A stretch of DNA of 64,000 bases from CAVVAL01 sp963740215. GTDB taxonomy: Bacteria; Actinomycetota; Actinomycetes; Mycobacteriales; Cryptosporangiaceae. The notes beneath the pieces are model-generated. The model made no database searches. It was not told the DNA's origin and saw only the letters and a program-made list of their open reading frames with translations. The stretch lies in assembly GCA_963740215.1 (NCBI GenBank), contig CAVUDJ010000011.1:62001-126000 (forward strand). Reading direction: 5' to 3'. Shown piece after piece: positions 1-10,390 of this stretch (its first letter is position 1; every line of letters starts with the position of its first letter). The position numbers and the translations under genes were made by a program.

Positions 1-1
1 G

Positions 2-712
2 TTGCGTAACGCGTTGCGGGTGGTGGGCAAGAGGTTGGAGACGGCGCGCGTGGTGGTGGTCGGCGCCGGCGCGGCGGGCACCGCGGTGACGAAGCTGCTG
101 CGTGAGGCCGGGTCGGGCGACACCGTGGTGTGCGCAAAGCGGGGAGTGCTGTCGGCCGACGCGACCGAGGGCCTGCCGGCGCACAAGGTGTGGCTGGCTG
201 AGAACACCAACCCGCGCCGGATCGCCGGCGGGCTGGCCGAGGCTCTCGCAGGCGCGGATGCGGTGGTCGGGTTGAGCCGGCCGGGGGTGTTCACCCGGGA
301 ACTGGTGACGACCATGGCGCTGGACCCGATCGTGTTCGCGCTGGCCAATCCGGAGCCGGAGATCCGGCCGGAGCAGCTGTCGGGCCTGGACGCGGTGGTG
401 GCCACCGGCCGCTCGGACTACCCGAACCAGATCAACAACGCGCTGGCGTTTCCGGGGGTGTTCCGGGGTGCGCTCAACGCGCGGGCGGCGCGGATCACGA
501 CCGCGATGCAGCTGGCCGCCGCCGAGGCGCTCGCCGGGCTCGTCGGGGAGGATCAGCTGTCCGCGCGGCGGCTGCTGCCTGACGTGCTGGATCCTCAGGT
601 CGTGCCGGCGGTGTCGGCGGCGGTCGCGGCGGTGGAGCTGTCCCGCCGCCGGGCGGATGCCGGCGACGGCGACGCGCTAACCAGGCGCAGACGGGACTGG
701 GTGACGTGGTGA
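2..712 (+). CDS. Malic enzyme, C-terminal part (5' end outside window)
   Basis: C-terminal NAD(P)-binding half of a malic enzyme, which oxidatively decarboxylates malate to pyruvate in the cytoplasm. The visible 236 residues carry a Rossmann GAGAAG loop near residues 21-26 and family-typical segments ANPEPEI, SDYPNQINN and FPGVFRGAL. The N-terminal catalytic domain lies before the window, so the TTG at position 2 is not the real start. The stop overlaps the GTG of the ArsR gene by seven bases, which suggests co-transcription. The reading frame is unbroken here, unlike the following membrane genes. Cofactor preference cannot be read from this part. Confidence 0.9.
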   Translation: MRNALRVVGKRLETARVVVVGAGAAGTAVTKLLREAGSGDTVVCAKRGVLSADATEGLPAHKVWLAENTNPRRIAGGLAEALAGADAVVGLSRPGVFTRELVTTMALDPIVFALANPEPEIRPEQLSGLDAVVATGRSDYPNQINNALAFPGVFRGALNARAARITTAMQLAAAEALAGLVGEDQLSARRLLPDVLDPQVVPAVSAAVAAVELSRRRADAGDGDALTRRRRDWVTW

Positions 713-1071
713 GCAGGCCGCTGTACCAGTTGAAGGCGGAGTTCTTCAAGACGTTGGGGCATCCGGCCCGGATCCGGGTGCTGGAGCTACTGAGCGAGCG
801 GGAGCACTCGGTCGCCGAGATGCTGCCCGAGGTGGGGCTGGAGGCCTCGCACCTGTCGCAGCAGCTCGCGGTGTTGCGGAGGGCGAATCTCGTGGTGTCC
901 CGCAAGGAGGGCTCCACGGTGTACTACGCGTTGACCAGCCCGCACGTGGCCGAGCTGCTGGCGGTGGCGCGGCAGATCCTCACCGGGGTGCTGACCGGCC
1001 AGGCGGAGCTCCTGGAGGACCTGCGGGCGACCACGCCTGGTTCCGCGCCGACGCGCGGGGGGCCGCCGTAG
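706..1071 (+). CDS. ArsR/SmtB-family winged-helix regulator (Rv0081-like)
   Basis: A 121-residue ArsR-family repressor with the usual length and layout: a helix around KTLGHPARIRVLELL, a recognition-helix region ending in SHLSQQLAVLRRANLV, and the wing SRKEGSTVYYAL. It overlaps the malic enzyme stop and precedes the hydrogenase-4-like operon. In M. tuberculosis an ArsR-type protein (Rv0081) occupies the same position before Rv0082-Rv0087, so this gene probably controls the operon (inference). I see no CxCx metal-binding motif in the recognition helix, so its signal is unknown. Confidence 0.85.
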   Translation: MVSRPLYQLKAEFFKTLGHPARIRVLELLSEREHSVAEMLPEVGLEASHLSQQLAVLRRANLVVSRKEGSTVYYALTSPHVAELLAVARQILTGVLTGQAELLEDLRATTPGSAPTRGGPP

Positions 1072-1217
1072 CGGCGCGGAACCGCGGCCGTCGACGGATC
1101 CTCCATGCGTCGGCAGCCGTTCGCGGGCGCCCCGCTTCGCCTGGCGGGGTGCCCGCACCCTCTGCCCGGCATGCCCGCCAGGCAGGAAGCACGCTTTCCT
1201 CAGGTGTGGAGTACGTG

Positions 1218-1703
1218 GTGAGACGCCTACTGGGCAAGATCCGCCGGACCGGGCGGGTGGCCGAGCCGCCGATCCCGGCGAGCGAGCAACCGGCGCCCGC
1301 GGCTGCGGCCGTGTTCGGCGGGTCGGTGCAGATCCGGCACGTCGACGCCGGGTCGTGCAACGGCTGCGAGGTGGAGATCGCGTCGGCGTTCTCGCCCGTG
1401 TATGACGCCGAGCGGTACGGGGCGAGGCTCGTTGCGTCCCCGCGCCACGCCGACGTGCTGCTGGTGACCGGACCGGTGACCCGCAACATGGCCGACCCGC
1501 TGCGGCGCACGTTCGAGGCGACGCCGGAGCCGAAGATGGTGGTGGCGCTCGGCGACTGCGCCCGCAACTGCGGTGTGTTCGCTGGCGGCCACGGCGTGAT
1601 CGGCCCGGTCAGCGACGTGGTCCCGGTCGATGTCGAGATCGCCGGCTGCCCGCCTCCCCCGGAGGCGATCGTGGCCGCGCTACGGAACCTCACCGGCCGG
1701 TGA
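1218..1703 (+). CDS. Hydrogenase-4/NuoB-like iron-sulfur small subunit
   Basis: A 161-residue soluble subunit of the NuoB/hydrogenase small-subunit family, expected to hold one [4Fe-4S] cluster next to the large subunit on the cytoplasmic side. Candidate ligands are visible in SCNGCEVE (Cys47, Cys50), GDCARNCG and AGCPPPPEAI. The start is the second of two adjacent GTG codons (1215 or 1218); the frame is open further upstream but that part is not family-like. Its GTG-rich end overlaps the next gene by four bases. Length and position match Rv0082. No frame break is seen. Confidence 0.85.
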   Translation: MRRLLGKIRRTGRVAEPPIPASEQPAPAAAAVFGGSVQIRHVDAGSCNGCEVEIASAFSPVYDAERYGARLVASPRHADVLLVTGPVTRNMADPLRRTFEATPEPKMVVALGDCARNCGVFAGGHGVIGPVSDVVPVDVEIAGCPPPPEAIVAALRNLTGR

Positions 1704-3715
1704 GCGCGATCGAGTGGGGCCTGGTGGCGATCGCCGGGCTCACCGTGGCGGCGGTGGGGTGCGCGCTCGCGGCACCCCGGCGGGTGCGTCCGGCCGCCGT
1801 CGGGGTGTGCAGCGCGGCCCTCGGTGCCGCCGGGCTGATCGCCGGGCTGCTGGCCGCCACGGGACACCGCGGCGGGGTGTGGCTGCCCGAGCTGCTGCCG
1901 CTGTTCGGCGTGCGGCTGGAGGTCGACCCGCTGGGCGGGGTGTTCACCGCCGTGGCAGGGGCTGTGGCGGTCGCCGCCGCCCTGTACGGCATCGGCTACA
2001 CCGCGCCACGGCCTGGACTCCCGCACCGTGCAGGCGGCGCTGCCGCTGTTCGTCGCCGCGATGCTGCTGCTGCCGGCGGCGGCGAGCGTCGCGACATTTC
2101 TGGTGCTGTGGGAGGCGATGGCCGGCGCGTCGCTGCTGCTGGTGCTCGCCGAGCACCGGCGTCGCGCGGCAGTGGCCGAGGCGGGCGGCTGGTACGCGGT
2201 GATGACCCAGGCCGGGATGGTCACGATCCTGCTCGGGCTGCTGCTGTTCGCCGCGCAGGCCGGTGGTGAGACCTTCGCTGACCTCCGGTCCGCGGACCTG
2301 TCCCCGGTCGCGCGCTCGACGGTGTTCCTGCTGACGCTGGTCGGGTTCGCGTCCAAGGCCGGCGCGGTGCCGCTGCACGTCGTGGCTGCCCAAGGCGCAT
2401 CCGGAGGCGCCGAGCCACGTTCGGCGTTGATGAGCGCCGCCATGGTCAACCTCGGCGTCTACGGGATCGTCCGGGTCGGGTTCGACCTGCTCGGCGGCGG
2501 TCCCGCCTGGTGGTGGCTGATCGTGCTCGGCCTGGGCGCCGCCTCGGCGCTGTACGGGATCCTGCAGGCCGCCGTGGCCACCGATCTCAAGCGGCTGCTC
2601 GGCTACTCCACCACCGAGAACATGGGCCTGGTACTGCTCGGGGTGGGCGCGGCGGGCATGTTCGCCGACGGCCGGCAACCGGGCGCTGGCCGCCCTGGCG
2701 CTGGCCGCGGCGCTGCTGCACGTGGTCAACCACGCCGCGTTCAAGACACTGCTGTTCCTGGCCGCCGGGTCGGTCGTGCACGCCACCGGCACCCGGGACC
2801 TTGACGAGCTCGGCGGGCTGCGCGCCCGGATGCCGGCCACCACCGGGCTGTTCGCCGTCGGGGCGCTCGGAGCAGCGGCGCTGCCGCTGGGCAACGGGTT
2901 CGTCAGCGAATGGCTGCTGCTGCAGGCACTGATCCATTCCTTGCCGGCCACCGCGGTCGCGACAGCGGTCACCATGCCGCTCGCGGTCGGCGTGGTCGCG
3001 CTGACGGCGGGGCTCGCGGTGGCCACATTCGTGAAGGCGCTCGGTGTCGGCTTCTTCGCCCAGCCCCGGACCCCGGCCGCGGAGCGCGCCACCGAGTGCG
3101 GGCCGGCGATGCTGGCCGGCATGGGGTTGGCCGCAGCCGCATGTGTCGGCCTGGCCCTCGCGCCGACGCTGCTGGCGCCCGCGCTGGCCCGCGCGGTGAA
3201 CGTCGCCGTGCCCGGGACGGAGGCGGCGACGACCGGCCGGCTGAGCCTGGAGCTGTCCGGGATCACGGGGTCGATGTCGCCGCTGCTCATCGCCGCCGCC
3301 CTGGCCGTCGCCGCCGCCGGCACGCTGGCGACGGTGCGGGTGTTCGCCGCGCGGCGGGCCCGCCGCGCGGCCCGGCTGTGGGACTGCGGCGGCGGTGGCC
3401 TGACCGCCCGGATGGAGTACACCGCCACCTCGTTCGCCGAGCCGCTGCAGCGGGTCTTCGACGACGTGCTCCGCCCAGAGCAGGACATCGACGTCACCCA
3501 CGTACAGGAGTCCCGCTACCTCGTGGACACCATCTCCTACCGCCGCCGCGTCCCCGACCGGATCGAGACACCGCCTGTACACGCCGCTGCTCGCAGCCGT
3601 GCGCGCGTGGGGCGAGGCCGGACGGCGGCTCGCGAACGGCAGCGTGCACCGCTACCTCGGCTACGGCTTCTACGGCGTGATCACGCTTCTCATCGCCCTG
3701 GCGGTGACACGGTGA
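1700..3715 (+). CDS. HyfB/NuoL-like proton-pumping membrane subunit (frame broken)
   Basis: A polytopic membrane protein of the antiporter-like NuoL/MrpA/HyfB family, the presumed ion-translocating arm of the complex. The translation is hydrophobic and contains the family stretches LVGFASKAGAVPLHVV, DLKRLLGYSTTENMGLVLLG and VNHAAFKTLLFLAAGSV. The C-terminal section ends in a further membrane helix. The frame changes near 2010, 2670 and 3575, where one extra base sits at a codon end, so the intact protein would be about 670 residues. The GTG start overlaps the previous stop, and the stop overlaps the next GTG. It corresponds in position to Rv0083. Confidence 0.85.
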
Positions 3716-4661
3716 ACGCCGGGGTCGCTGGCGCCGTGCTGCAGATCGCTGTGGTCGCCGGCGGGGCGCCGATACTCGCCGGCCTGATGCGCCAGGTCCG
3801 GGCCCGCATGGAGGGCCGGGCCGGCGCCGGAATCGCGCAGCCGTGGCGGGACCTGCGCAAGCTGCTGCGCAAGGAACCCATCACCCCGCGCGGCAGCGGG
3901 GCGGCGTTCCGCGCCGCGCCCACGGTCCTGATGGCGACCGCGCTGCGTGCTCGCCGCGGTGGCCCCGTTCGTCACGACGGCGTCCCCGCTGGACGGCGCC
4001 GCCGACCTCATCGCGGTGGTGGCGCTGCTCGCGTTGGGCACCGTTGCCCTCGCGCTGGCCGCCCTGGACACCGGCACCGCGTTCGGTGGGATGGGCGCCA
4101 GCCGGGAGATGACCATCGCTCGCCCTGGTCGAGCCCACGATCCTGCTCGCCGTGTTCGCGCTGTCGGTGCGGGTCGGCTCGACCAACCTCGCGCGCGATC
4201 GTCGACCGCCACCCTGGACGATCCGCTGCGCGTGGTGTCCCCGGCCAGCCTGCTCGCCGCCGTGGCGCTCGCGGTCGTGACGATCGCCGAGACCGGTCGG
4301 CTGCCGGTGGACAACCCGTCCACCCACCTTGAGCTGACGATGATCCACGAGGCGATGGTGCTGGAGTACTCCGGGCCGCGACCTCGCCCTGGTCGAGTGG
4401 GCGTCGGCGATGCGGCTGACCGTCCTGCTCGGGCTGCTGGCGAACCTGTTCGCCCCCTGGGGCATCGCCACCGGCGCCAGCCTGACCGCACTGCCGCTGG
4501 CAGCGGCGGTGTTCACCGCCAAGGTGGCCCTGCTCGGCGCCGCGCTCGCCGCAGCTGAGGTGTTCATGGCCAAGCTGCGGCTGTTCCGTGTCCCCGAGCT
4601 GCTGGCCGGCTCGTTCCTGCTGGCGCTGCTCGCAGTCGCCACCTCGTTCTTCTTCGCGTGA
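3712..4661 (+). CDS. HycD/HyfC-like (NuoH-type) membrane subunit (frame broken)
   Basis: A NuoH-family membrane subunit that anchors the soluble arm and forms part of the ion channel. Family segments include QPWRDLRKLLRKEP, the acidic loop TGRLPVDNPSTHLELTMIHE, and the helix-rich C-terminus ending AVATSFFFA. The frame shifts near 3950, 4120, 4192, 4201 and 4378. Removing one base from each doublet restores a continuous protein of about 315 residues, the usual length. It is translationally coupled to the preceding gene. It corresponds to hycD (Rv0084). Confidence 0.85.
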
Positions 4662-4679
4662 GCGCTGAAAGGAGCCGCT

Positions 4680-5341
4680 GTGAGTGACACCACCTACGTG
4701 CAGCTGCTCGACCTTGCCGTGCGGAGTGTTCCTCCTCGCCGCGGTGCTGATGCTGTGGCGCCGCGAACTCGCCTCGATCATCCGCCTGTTCGCCGCGCAG
4801 GGCGTCGCGCTGGCCGCGCTCGTCGCGATCCTCGGCGCCCACCAGCGCCAGCCCGGAGCTGCTCGGCGTCGCCGCCGGTGTCCTCGCGCTGCGCGCCGGT
4901 CTGCTGCCCTACCTGCTGCGCCGCGCGCTGGCCGCCAGCGGCGAAGCGCGGGAAACCCAGCCGCTGGTCAACGTCGCCGCCTCGCTGCTCACCGCGGCGG
5001 CGCTCACCCTGCTCGCCTACGCGGTGTCCCAACCGCTGGTCACGCTCGCCCCGTCACCCGCGACGCAGGCCATCCCGGTCGGCGTGGCCGTGGTGCTCAT
5101 CGGCTTGTTCGTGCTGGCGACCCGGCGCCGCGCCCTGTCGCAGGTCGTCGGGCTGCTGCTGGTCGACAACGGCATCACCGCCGTCGCGTTCCTCGCCACC
5201 GCCGGGGTGCCGCTGATCGTCGAGCTCGGCGTCTCGCTCGACGTGCTGTTCGCCGTGCTCGTGCTGGAGGTCCTGACCGCCCGGCTGCGCACCGCTTTCG
5301 GCGCCACCGACCTCGACGAGCTGCGGGAGCTGCACGACTGA
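4680..5341 (+). CDS. HyfE-like membrane subunit (frame broken)
   Basis: A small multi-helix membrane protein of the hydrogenase-4 component E (NuoK-like) family. After correction the protein runs from MSDTTYVQLLDLA through WRRELASIIRLFAAQGVALA to a C-terminus with LSQVVGLLLVDNGITAVAF and TDLDELRELHD, about 218 residues. A good ribosome-binding site (AAAGGAG) precedes the GTG start. Frame breaks lie near 4722 and 4853. The TGA stop shares a base with the ATG of the next gene. It corresponds to hycP (Rv0085). The assignment rests on pattern and gene order. Confidence 0.78.
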
Positions 5342-6810
5342 TGCCCACCACCTTGCTGCTCCTCGCGCCCGTCGGCGCTGCCCACGGCGGTCGCCGCCCT
5401 GCATCGCCGCCGCCGGATGGCGCCGCACCGCCTGGGCCGGCGTCGCCTCGCGCCGCCGGACTGTTGGCCACCGGCGCGGCCATCGCCGGCTGGCGGCTCG
5501 GTCAGCGCGTTCGGCGTGCTGCTGCGGGCCGACGCGCTCACCGCGTTCATGCTCATCGTCATCGGCGCCGTCGCGCTCGTCGCCACCTGGGCCGCACCCG
5601 CCTACATGCGGGCCGAGACCGCCGCGGGCCACGCCACGGAGGCCACCGCGACCCGCTACGGCGTGCTCGTGCAGGCCGTTCCTGGCCGCCATGTGCCTCG
5701 CCGTGCTCGCCGGCAACCTCGGCGTCCTGTGGGTCGCCGTCGAGGCCACCACCATCGTCACCGCGTTCCTCGTCGGCCACCGCCGCACCGGCCCGCCGTC
5801 GAGGCCGCGTGGAAGTACGTGGTCATCTGCTCGGTCGGCATCGCCATGGCGTTCCTCGGCGTCGTGCATCACCCACTTCGCCGCCCAACACGGCCAGGTC
5901 CCGGCCGGCCAGAGCCTCGACTGCGCCGCCCTCGCCACCACACCCGGCCTGGACCCCGACGTCATGCGCATCGCCGTGGCGCTGCTCGTGATCGGCTTCG
6001 GCACCAAGGCCGGGCTCGTACCGCTGCACGCCTGGCTGCCCGACGCCCACAGCCAGGCCCCCGCGCCCGTGTCCGCGCTGATGTCCGGGGTGCTGCTGTC
6101 GGTCGCCTTCTACGCCATCCTGCGCGTCAAGGCCATCGCCGACACCGCACTCGGCACCGGCTTCACCCGCACCCTGCTGCTCATCGCCGGGCTGGCGTCG
6201 CTTGCGCTCGCCGCGTCCCTGCTGATCGGGCAGCGCGACTACAAGCGCATGCTCGCCTACTCCAGCATCGAACACATGGGGCTGATCGCGATCGGCGCCG
6301 CGATCGGCACCCGCCTGGCCATCGCCGCCGTCCTGCTGCACATCCTCGGCCACGGCCTCGCCAAGGCCGTCCTGTTCTGCGGCGCCGGCCACATCCTGCA
6401 CACCACCGGCTCCAGCCACATCGACGCCGTCCGCGGTCTCGCCAGCCGCGCCCCGGTGCTCGCCGGGGCGTTCGCGCGCCGGTGTGCTCGGCCTCGCTCG
6501 GGCTGCCGCCGTTCGCCCTGTTCGCCAGCGAGCTGGGCATCGCCCGCGCCGGACTCGACGCCGGCTCGGCTGGGCCATCGCCGCGGCGTTCACGCTCGTC
6601 CTGGTGATCGCCGGCGCACTGCTCACGCCACACCGGACGGCATGCTGCTCGGCCCAACCCCCGACGCTGACATCGCCGCCGTCGCGCTGCCCCGATCCGC
6701 CGCGCTGCCGCTCATGCTCGGGCTCGTCGCCTGCGCCGCACTCGGCATCGCCGCTCGGCCCGCTGACCGACCTGCTCACCACCGCCGCCACCGTGGTCGG
6801 AACCCGATGA
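5341..6810 (+). CDS. HyfF/NuoN-like membrane subunit (frame broken)
   Basis: A second antiporter-type membrane subunit. Clear family motifs are GFGTKAGLVPLHAWLPDAH, ALMSGVLLSVAFYAILR, RMLAYSSIEHMGLIAIG and HGLAKAVLFCGAGHI. The lysine in the first motif and the conserved glutamate in SSIEHMG are typical of ion-translocating subunits. Frame breaks occur near 5377, 5675, 5800, 5868, 6478, 6572, 6633 and 6755; a corrected protein would be about 485 residues. The ATG is shared with the preceding stop and the stop overlaps the hycE-like ATG. It corresponds to hycQ (Rv0086). Confidence 0.85.
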
Positions 6811-8313
6811 ACCCGACCCCAGCAGGCCTCCACCGGATCGCGATCCCCACCGGACCGGACGACCTGGCCGGCCGCACCGCCGACCTGCTCGCCGCCGGCC
6901 ACCGGCTCGCGCTCGTCGCCGCGCCACGACGACGGCCACCAGCTCCGCGTCGTCTACCTGTTCACCGCCGGCAACCCCGACCGCCGCGTCGAGCTGCGGC
7001 TCCCGATCGACCCGGACGAGCCCCGCGTCCCCACCCTCGCCGGCCTGTCGTTCCCCGCCGGCCGGTTCGAACGCGAGATGCACGACCTGTACGGCATCGT
7101 CCCCGTCGACCACCCGCTGCCCCGCCGGCTGGTCCGCCACCACCACTGGCCCGCGGCTGGTATCCGATGCGCCGCGACGCCGGGCCCGCCGCCGCCCTTC
7201 GGCGACACCGCCGGCCCTTACCCGTTCCTCACCGTCGAAGGCCCCGGCGTCTACGAGATCCCCGTCGGACCCGTCCACGCCGGCCTCATCGAACCCGGCC
7301 ACTTCCGGTTCTCCGTCGTCGGCGAAACCATCCTCAAACTCAAGGCCCGCCTCTGGTTCGTCCACAAAGGCATCGAGAAGCTGTTCGAGGGCCGCTCCCC
7401 CGCCGACGGCCTGCCGCTGGCCGAACGGATCTCCGGCGACACCGCCGTCGGCCACGCCCTCGCCTACTGCCTCGCCGTCGAGGACGCCACTGGGGCACCC
7501 GCGCCCGCCGAGGCCGGCCCGATGCGCGCCGTGCTCCTCGAACTCGAACGCCTCTACAACCACGTCACCGACCTCGGCGCACTCTGCAACGACGTCGGCT
7601 ACGGCATCCTGCACGCCCACGCCCTGCGCGTCCGCGAACAGCTGCTGCGCCTCAACGCCGACACTCACCGGCCACCGGCTGCTGCGCGGCGGAGTGCACC
7701 CCGGCGGCGCCACCCTGCACCGGCTACCCGACCCTGACCACCTCGCCGACCTCGCCGCCGACGCCGCCGAAATCGCCGACCTCGCGCTGTCGCACAGCGT
7801 CGTCCGCGAACGGTTCACCGGCACCGCCGTCCTCACCACCGACAAGGCCCGCGACCTCGGCGTCCTCGGCTACGTCGCCCGCGCCAGCGGCCTGGACATC
7901 GACGCCCGCCGCGACCACCCGTTCCACGACCTCGGCGACGCGCTCACCACCCGCACGCACGCCAGCGGCGACGTGCTCGCCCGATTCCACGATCCGCGCC
8001 GCCGAGATCGCCGCCTCCACCGCGCTCATCACCCGGCTGCTCCAGGACACCAGCACCGGAACCGCCGGCACCTCGGCCACCCCCGGGCGACATGAAGGCA
8101 GCCTCCGGGGTCGGCATCGTCGAAGGCTGGCGCGGCACCATCGTCCACCGCGTCGAACTCGACGCCGACGGCACGCTGACCCGGGACAAGATCGTCGACC
8201 CGTCGTTCTTCAACTGGCCCGCCCTGCCCGTCGCCCTCGCCGACACGATCGTCCCCGACTTCCCCCTCACCAACAAGAGCTTCAACCTCTCCTACGCCGG
8301 CAACGACCTGTAG
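6807..8313 (+). CDS. HycE/HyfG-like large subunit lacking the Ni-Fe cysteine motifs (frame broken)
   Basis: A fused NuoC-NuoD-type large subunit of roughly 500 residues. The N-terminal third is NuoC-like (GRFEREMHDLYGIVPVDHP) and the rest is NuoD/hydrogenase large-subunit-like (PVHAGLIEPGHFRFSVVGE, KGIEKLFEGRSPADGLPLAE, GVGIVEGWRGTIVH). Where active Ni-Fe hydrogenases have an N-terminal Cys pair this protein reads ERISGDTAVGHALAYC, and its C-terminus (NLSYAGNDL) has no Cys pair. A Ni-Fe site is therefore unlikely. Frame breaks lie near 6929, 7150, 7668, 7992 and 8088. It is the last gene of the operon and corresponds to hycE (Rv0087). Confidence 0.85.
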
Positions 8314-8630
8314 ATCGGAGCCGAAATTGGCCGACCGCGCGGTAAACGTAGCGTCCACGGCCGGCGACCTTCACGCACATCTCCTCGACGAACCACCCTC
8401 CGGTAGGCGTGTCGGGTGGTCCCATAGGCGCTGGCACATGGGGCAGCCGTCTAGCGCTCCAAAGTGGAACTCTGTGAGCCAGAGAAGAGCCCGAGAGTTC
8501 GGACAACCGGCGACACCACACGGCACAGCACGACACCGCTGGCTGCGTCCCTCTGGACCTGACGTGCAAGAACGGCCCGCGACGGCATCTCGCGACACGG
8601 CGCGACAGCGCGATCCGCTTCCTCCCGCGC
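8314..8630. other. Spacer without a recognisable gene
   Basis: About 320 bases between the end of the hydrogenase-like operon and the recombinase remnant. Both strands are open in several frames, but none of the translations resembles a protein family I know. No convincing terminator hairpin followed by a T-tract was seen after the operon. Confidence 0.5.
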
Positions 8631-9150
8631 CTTGGACCACGCCACTTCGATGCAATGCTGGTTGCGGGCTGGGTCGGCGGCCCACGGGCAGGGGATGTCG
8701 TCCCCGGTCAGAGACCCCTTCCCCGCCAGGTATTCGGCGAAGATTCGTTGCACGACCGGGGCTTTTTCCGGTCCGGTTCCAAGCGCGACAGCCGTTTGCC
8801 GCTGGCGGCCTTACCCGGGTTGGGATGGGGGCCGGCATCGACCAGCCGGTAGCCGTAGGGCGGTCGGCCAGCGAAGTAGCGCCCTTCGGTCGCAGTCTGC
8901 GCGGCCATCGCGCTGCGTACCCGGATCTTGATCCGGCTGCGCTCGCCCTTACTCATTCCGCCGTACAGGGCCATCACCAGATCGTGGGCGTCGCTGCCAG
9001 GGTCGATCGCTCCCCCGACCTCCGGACCCCAGAGCTGGACCCCGTAGTGCTCGAACAGCGGGAACGTCAGGCCGAACTGGTTGCCGTAGAAGGCGCGCTG
9101 CGGTTCACCGATGACCACCGCGGAGAAGCCGCCGAGGGATCGCGCAGCAC
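8631..9150 (-). pseudogene. Serine recombinase remnant
   Basis: A fragment of an actinobacterial serine site-specific recombinase. Recognisable segments, in order, are FSAVVIGEPQRAFYGNQF, FEHYGVQLWGPEVGG, KGERSRIKIRVRSAMAAQT, GRPPYGYRLVDAGPHPN, then in another frame RIFAEYLAG and DDIPCPWAADPARN. The start with the catalytic serine is absent: the homology begins abruptly just after the stop of the nitroreductase gene. The segment between RIFAEYLAG and IPCP is shortened, and the DNA-binding tail is replaced by unrelated sequence. It is almost certainly inactive. Confidence 0.82.
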
Positions 9151-9153
9151 AAG

Positions 9154-9600
9154 TTAGCGCCCTTGCAGTACGACCACGGGAATCTCGCGGGTGGTCTTCT
9201 GTGCGTACCCGTCGTAGCCCTTGTACATGTCGGCCATCCGCCGCCACAGGCGCTCGCGGTCCTCGCCGGCGGTCTCGACGGCGGTGACCGGGTACGTCTG
9301 GCGACCGATCTGCACGGAGGCGTCCGGCTGTGAGCGCAGGTTGAGCCACCAGGCGGGGTGTCTAGCGCTGCCGCCGTTGGACGCGATGATCACCCATCGG
9401 TCGCCGTCGGTCTGGTACATCAACGGTACCGTCCACGACCGCCCTGACTTCCGCCCGGTCGTGGTCAGCAGCAGCACCGGTGCGCCGAACATCTTGCCGC
9501 CGATCTTCCCGCCGCTGCGCCGGTACAGCCACACGGCCGTACGCAGAAACCCGCGCGCGAGCGCCTTACCGAATCCGCCAGACCGTTTCGCCATGGTCAC
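9154..9600 (-). CDS. Deazaflavin (F420)-dependent nitroreductase family protein
   Basis: A 148-residue Ddn-type protein of the split beta-barrel flavin/deazaflavin fold. Typical segments are LLLTTTGRKSGRSWTVPLMY, WVIIASNGGSARHPAWWLNL and the C-terminal TTREIPVVVLQ. Such proteins bind F420 and reduce quinones or nitro compounds; the substrate cannot be deduced. The reading frame is intact. The start is GTG at 9600 or the in-frame ATG two codons later. Its stop directly abuts the recombinase remnant. Confidence 0.88.
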   Translation of the reverse strand: MTMAKRSGGFGKALARGFLRTAVWLYRRSGGKIGGKMFGAPVLLLTTTGRKSGRSWTVPLMYQTDGDRWVIIASNGGSARHPAWWLNLRSQPDASVQIGRQTYPVTAVETAGEDRERLWRRMADMYKGYDGYAQKTTREIPVVVLQGR

Positions 9601-9988
9601 TATCTACCAGGACAGTGCGGTCAGCCGCTGGCCGGCGATCAAGACTGAACCTCACCGTTGTAAGTCAATCGCGGTTGCCACTCGGCTCGTGGATCAATGA
9701 GTGCGGGTCCAGGGCCCGCGCATTTGGCGCCAGCTTGAGTCCCTGTAGAGACGGGCGCAAACCACACCCTGCGGCCACGGTCTCGTCACGCCGCCAGGCC
9801 GCCGGCACGCCAGGCGCGCGGCGGCATGGTACGAGTCATGGCTAAGGGACCATAGGAACCCGACACACTGAGGATCATCAACTGGCGCTTCGGGTGTCAC
9901 CGGACCGTCTGGCCCGTCAGCTCCCGTGGCCCAGCACCGACGGTCGCAGCACCCCTCCGCCAACGGTCAGAAATCAACTTGGGTGGCA
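9601..9988. other. Spacer without a recognisable gene
   Basis: Nearly 390 bases between the divergently read nitroreductase start and the 3' end of the antiporter fragment. I found no coding sequence I can support and no clear promoter or hairpin apart from the region just upstream of the nitroreductase start. Confidence 0.45.
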
Positions 9989-10390
9989 TCAGGCGAAGTA
10001 GCGGAGCCAGACGTAGATCCAGGCCAGGACGGTGCTGAGCAGGGTGACGACAATCCCGTACTTGGTGAACTGCCAGAAGCTGATGGGGTGGCCGGTTCGG
10101 GCGGCGATGCCGATGGCGACAACGTTGGCGCTGGCCGCAACCGCGGTGCCGTTGCCGCCGAAGTCCGCGCCGAGAGCGAAGGACCACCACAGCGCCTGGC
10201 CGGTCTGTGGGTCGGGGGTTTGGGCGACCATGTCCTCGACGATCGGGGTCATGGTCGCGACGTAGGGGATGTTGTCGAAGAACGCGCCCAGTACGCAGGA
10301 GCCGAACAGCAGGACGGTCGCGGCGAGGAAATGGTTGTCGCCGATGGCGTCCACCGCCCAGGTGCCGGCCGTCTCGACCAACACCGTCCG
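9989..10390 (-). pseudogene. C-terminal fragment of an ArsB/NhaD-type ion transporter
   Basis: The translation is the last ~130 residues of an ArsB/NhaD/CitM-like (ion transporter superfamily) membrane protein: AATVLLFGSCVLGAFFDNIP, the conserved ALGADFGGNGTAVAASANV loop, then two closing helices ending WIYVWLRYFA. The normal N-terminal ~300 residues are missing; the homology stops near 10384-10390, exactly where a histidine kinase fragment begins on the other strand. It is therefore a truncated gene at a rearrangement or assembly join. Confidence 0.8.

Noticed and set aside
980..3582. Long reverse-strand open frames opposite the regulator and membrane genes
   Set aside because: Their translations are Arg/Pro/Ser-rich without family features and lie antisense to clear genes; they reflect high GC3.
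2000..8100. Programmed ribosomal frameshifting in the hydrogenase-like operon
   Set aside because: Breaks occur many times per gene in unrelated genes, lack slippery heptamers and are explained by wobble-base doublets.
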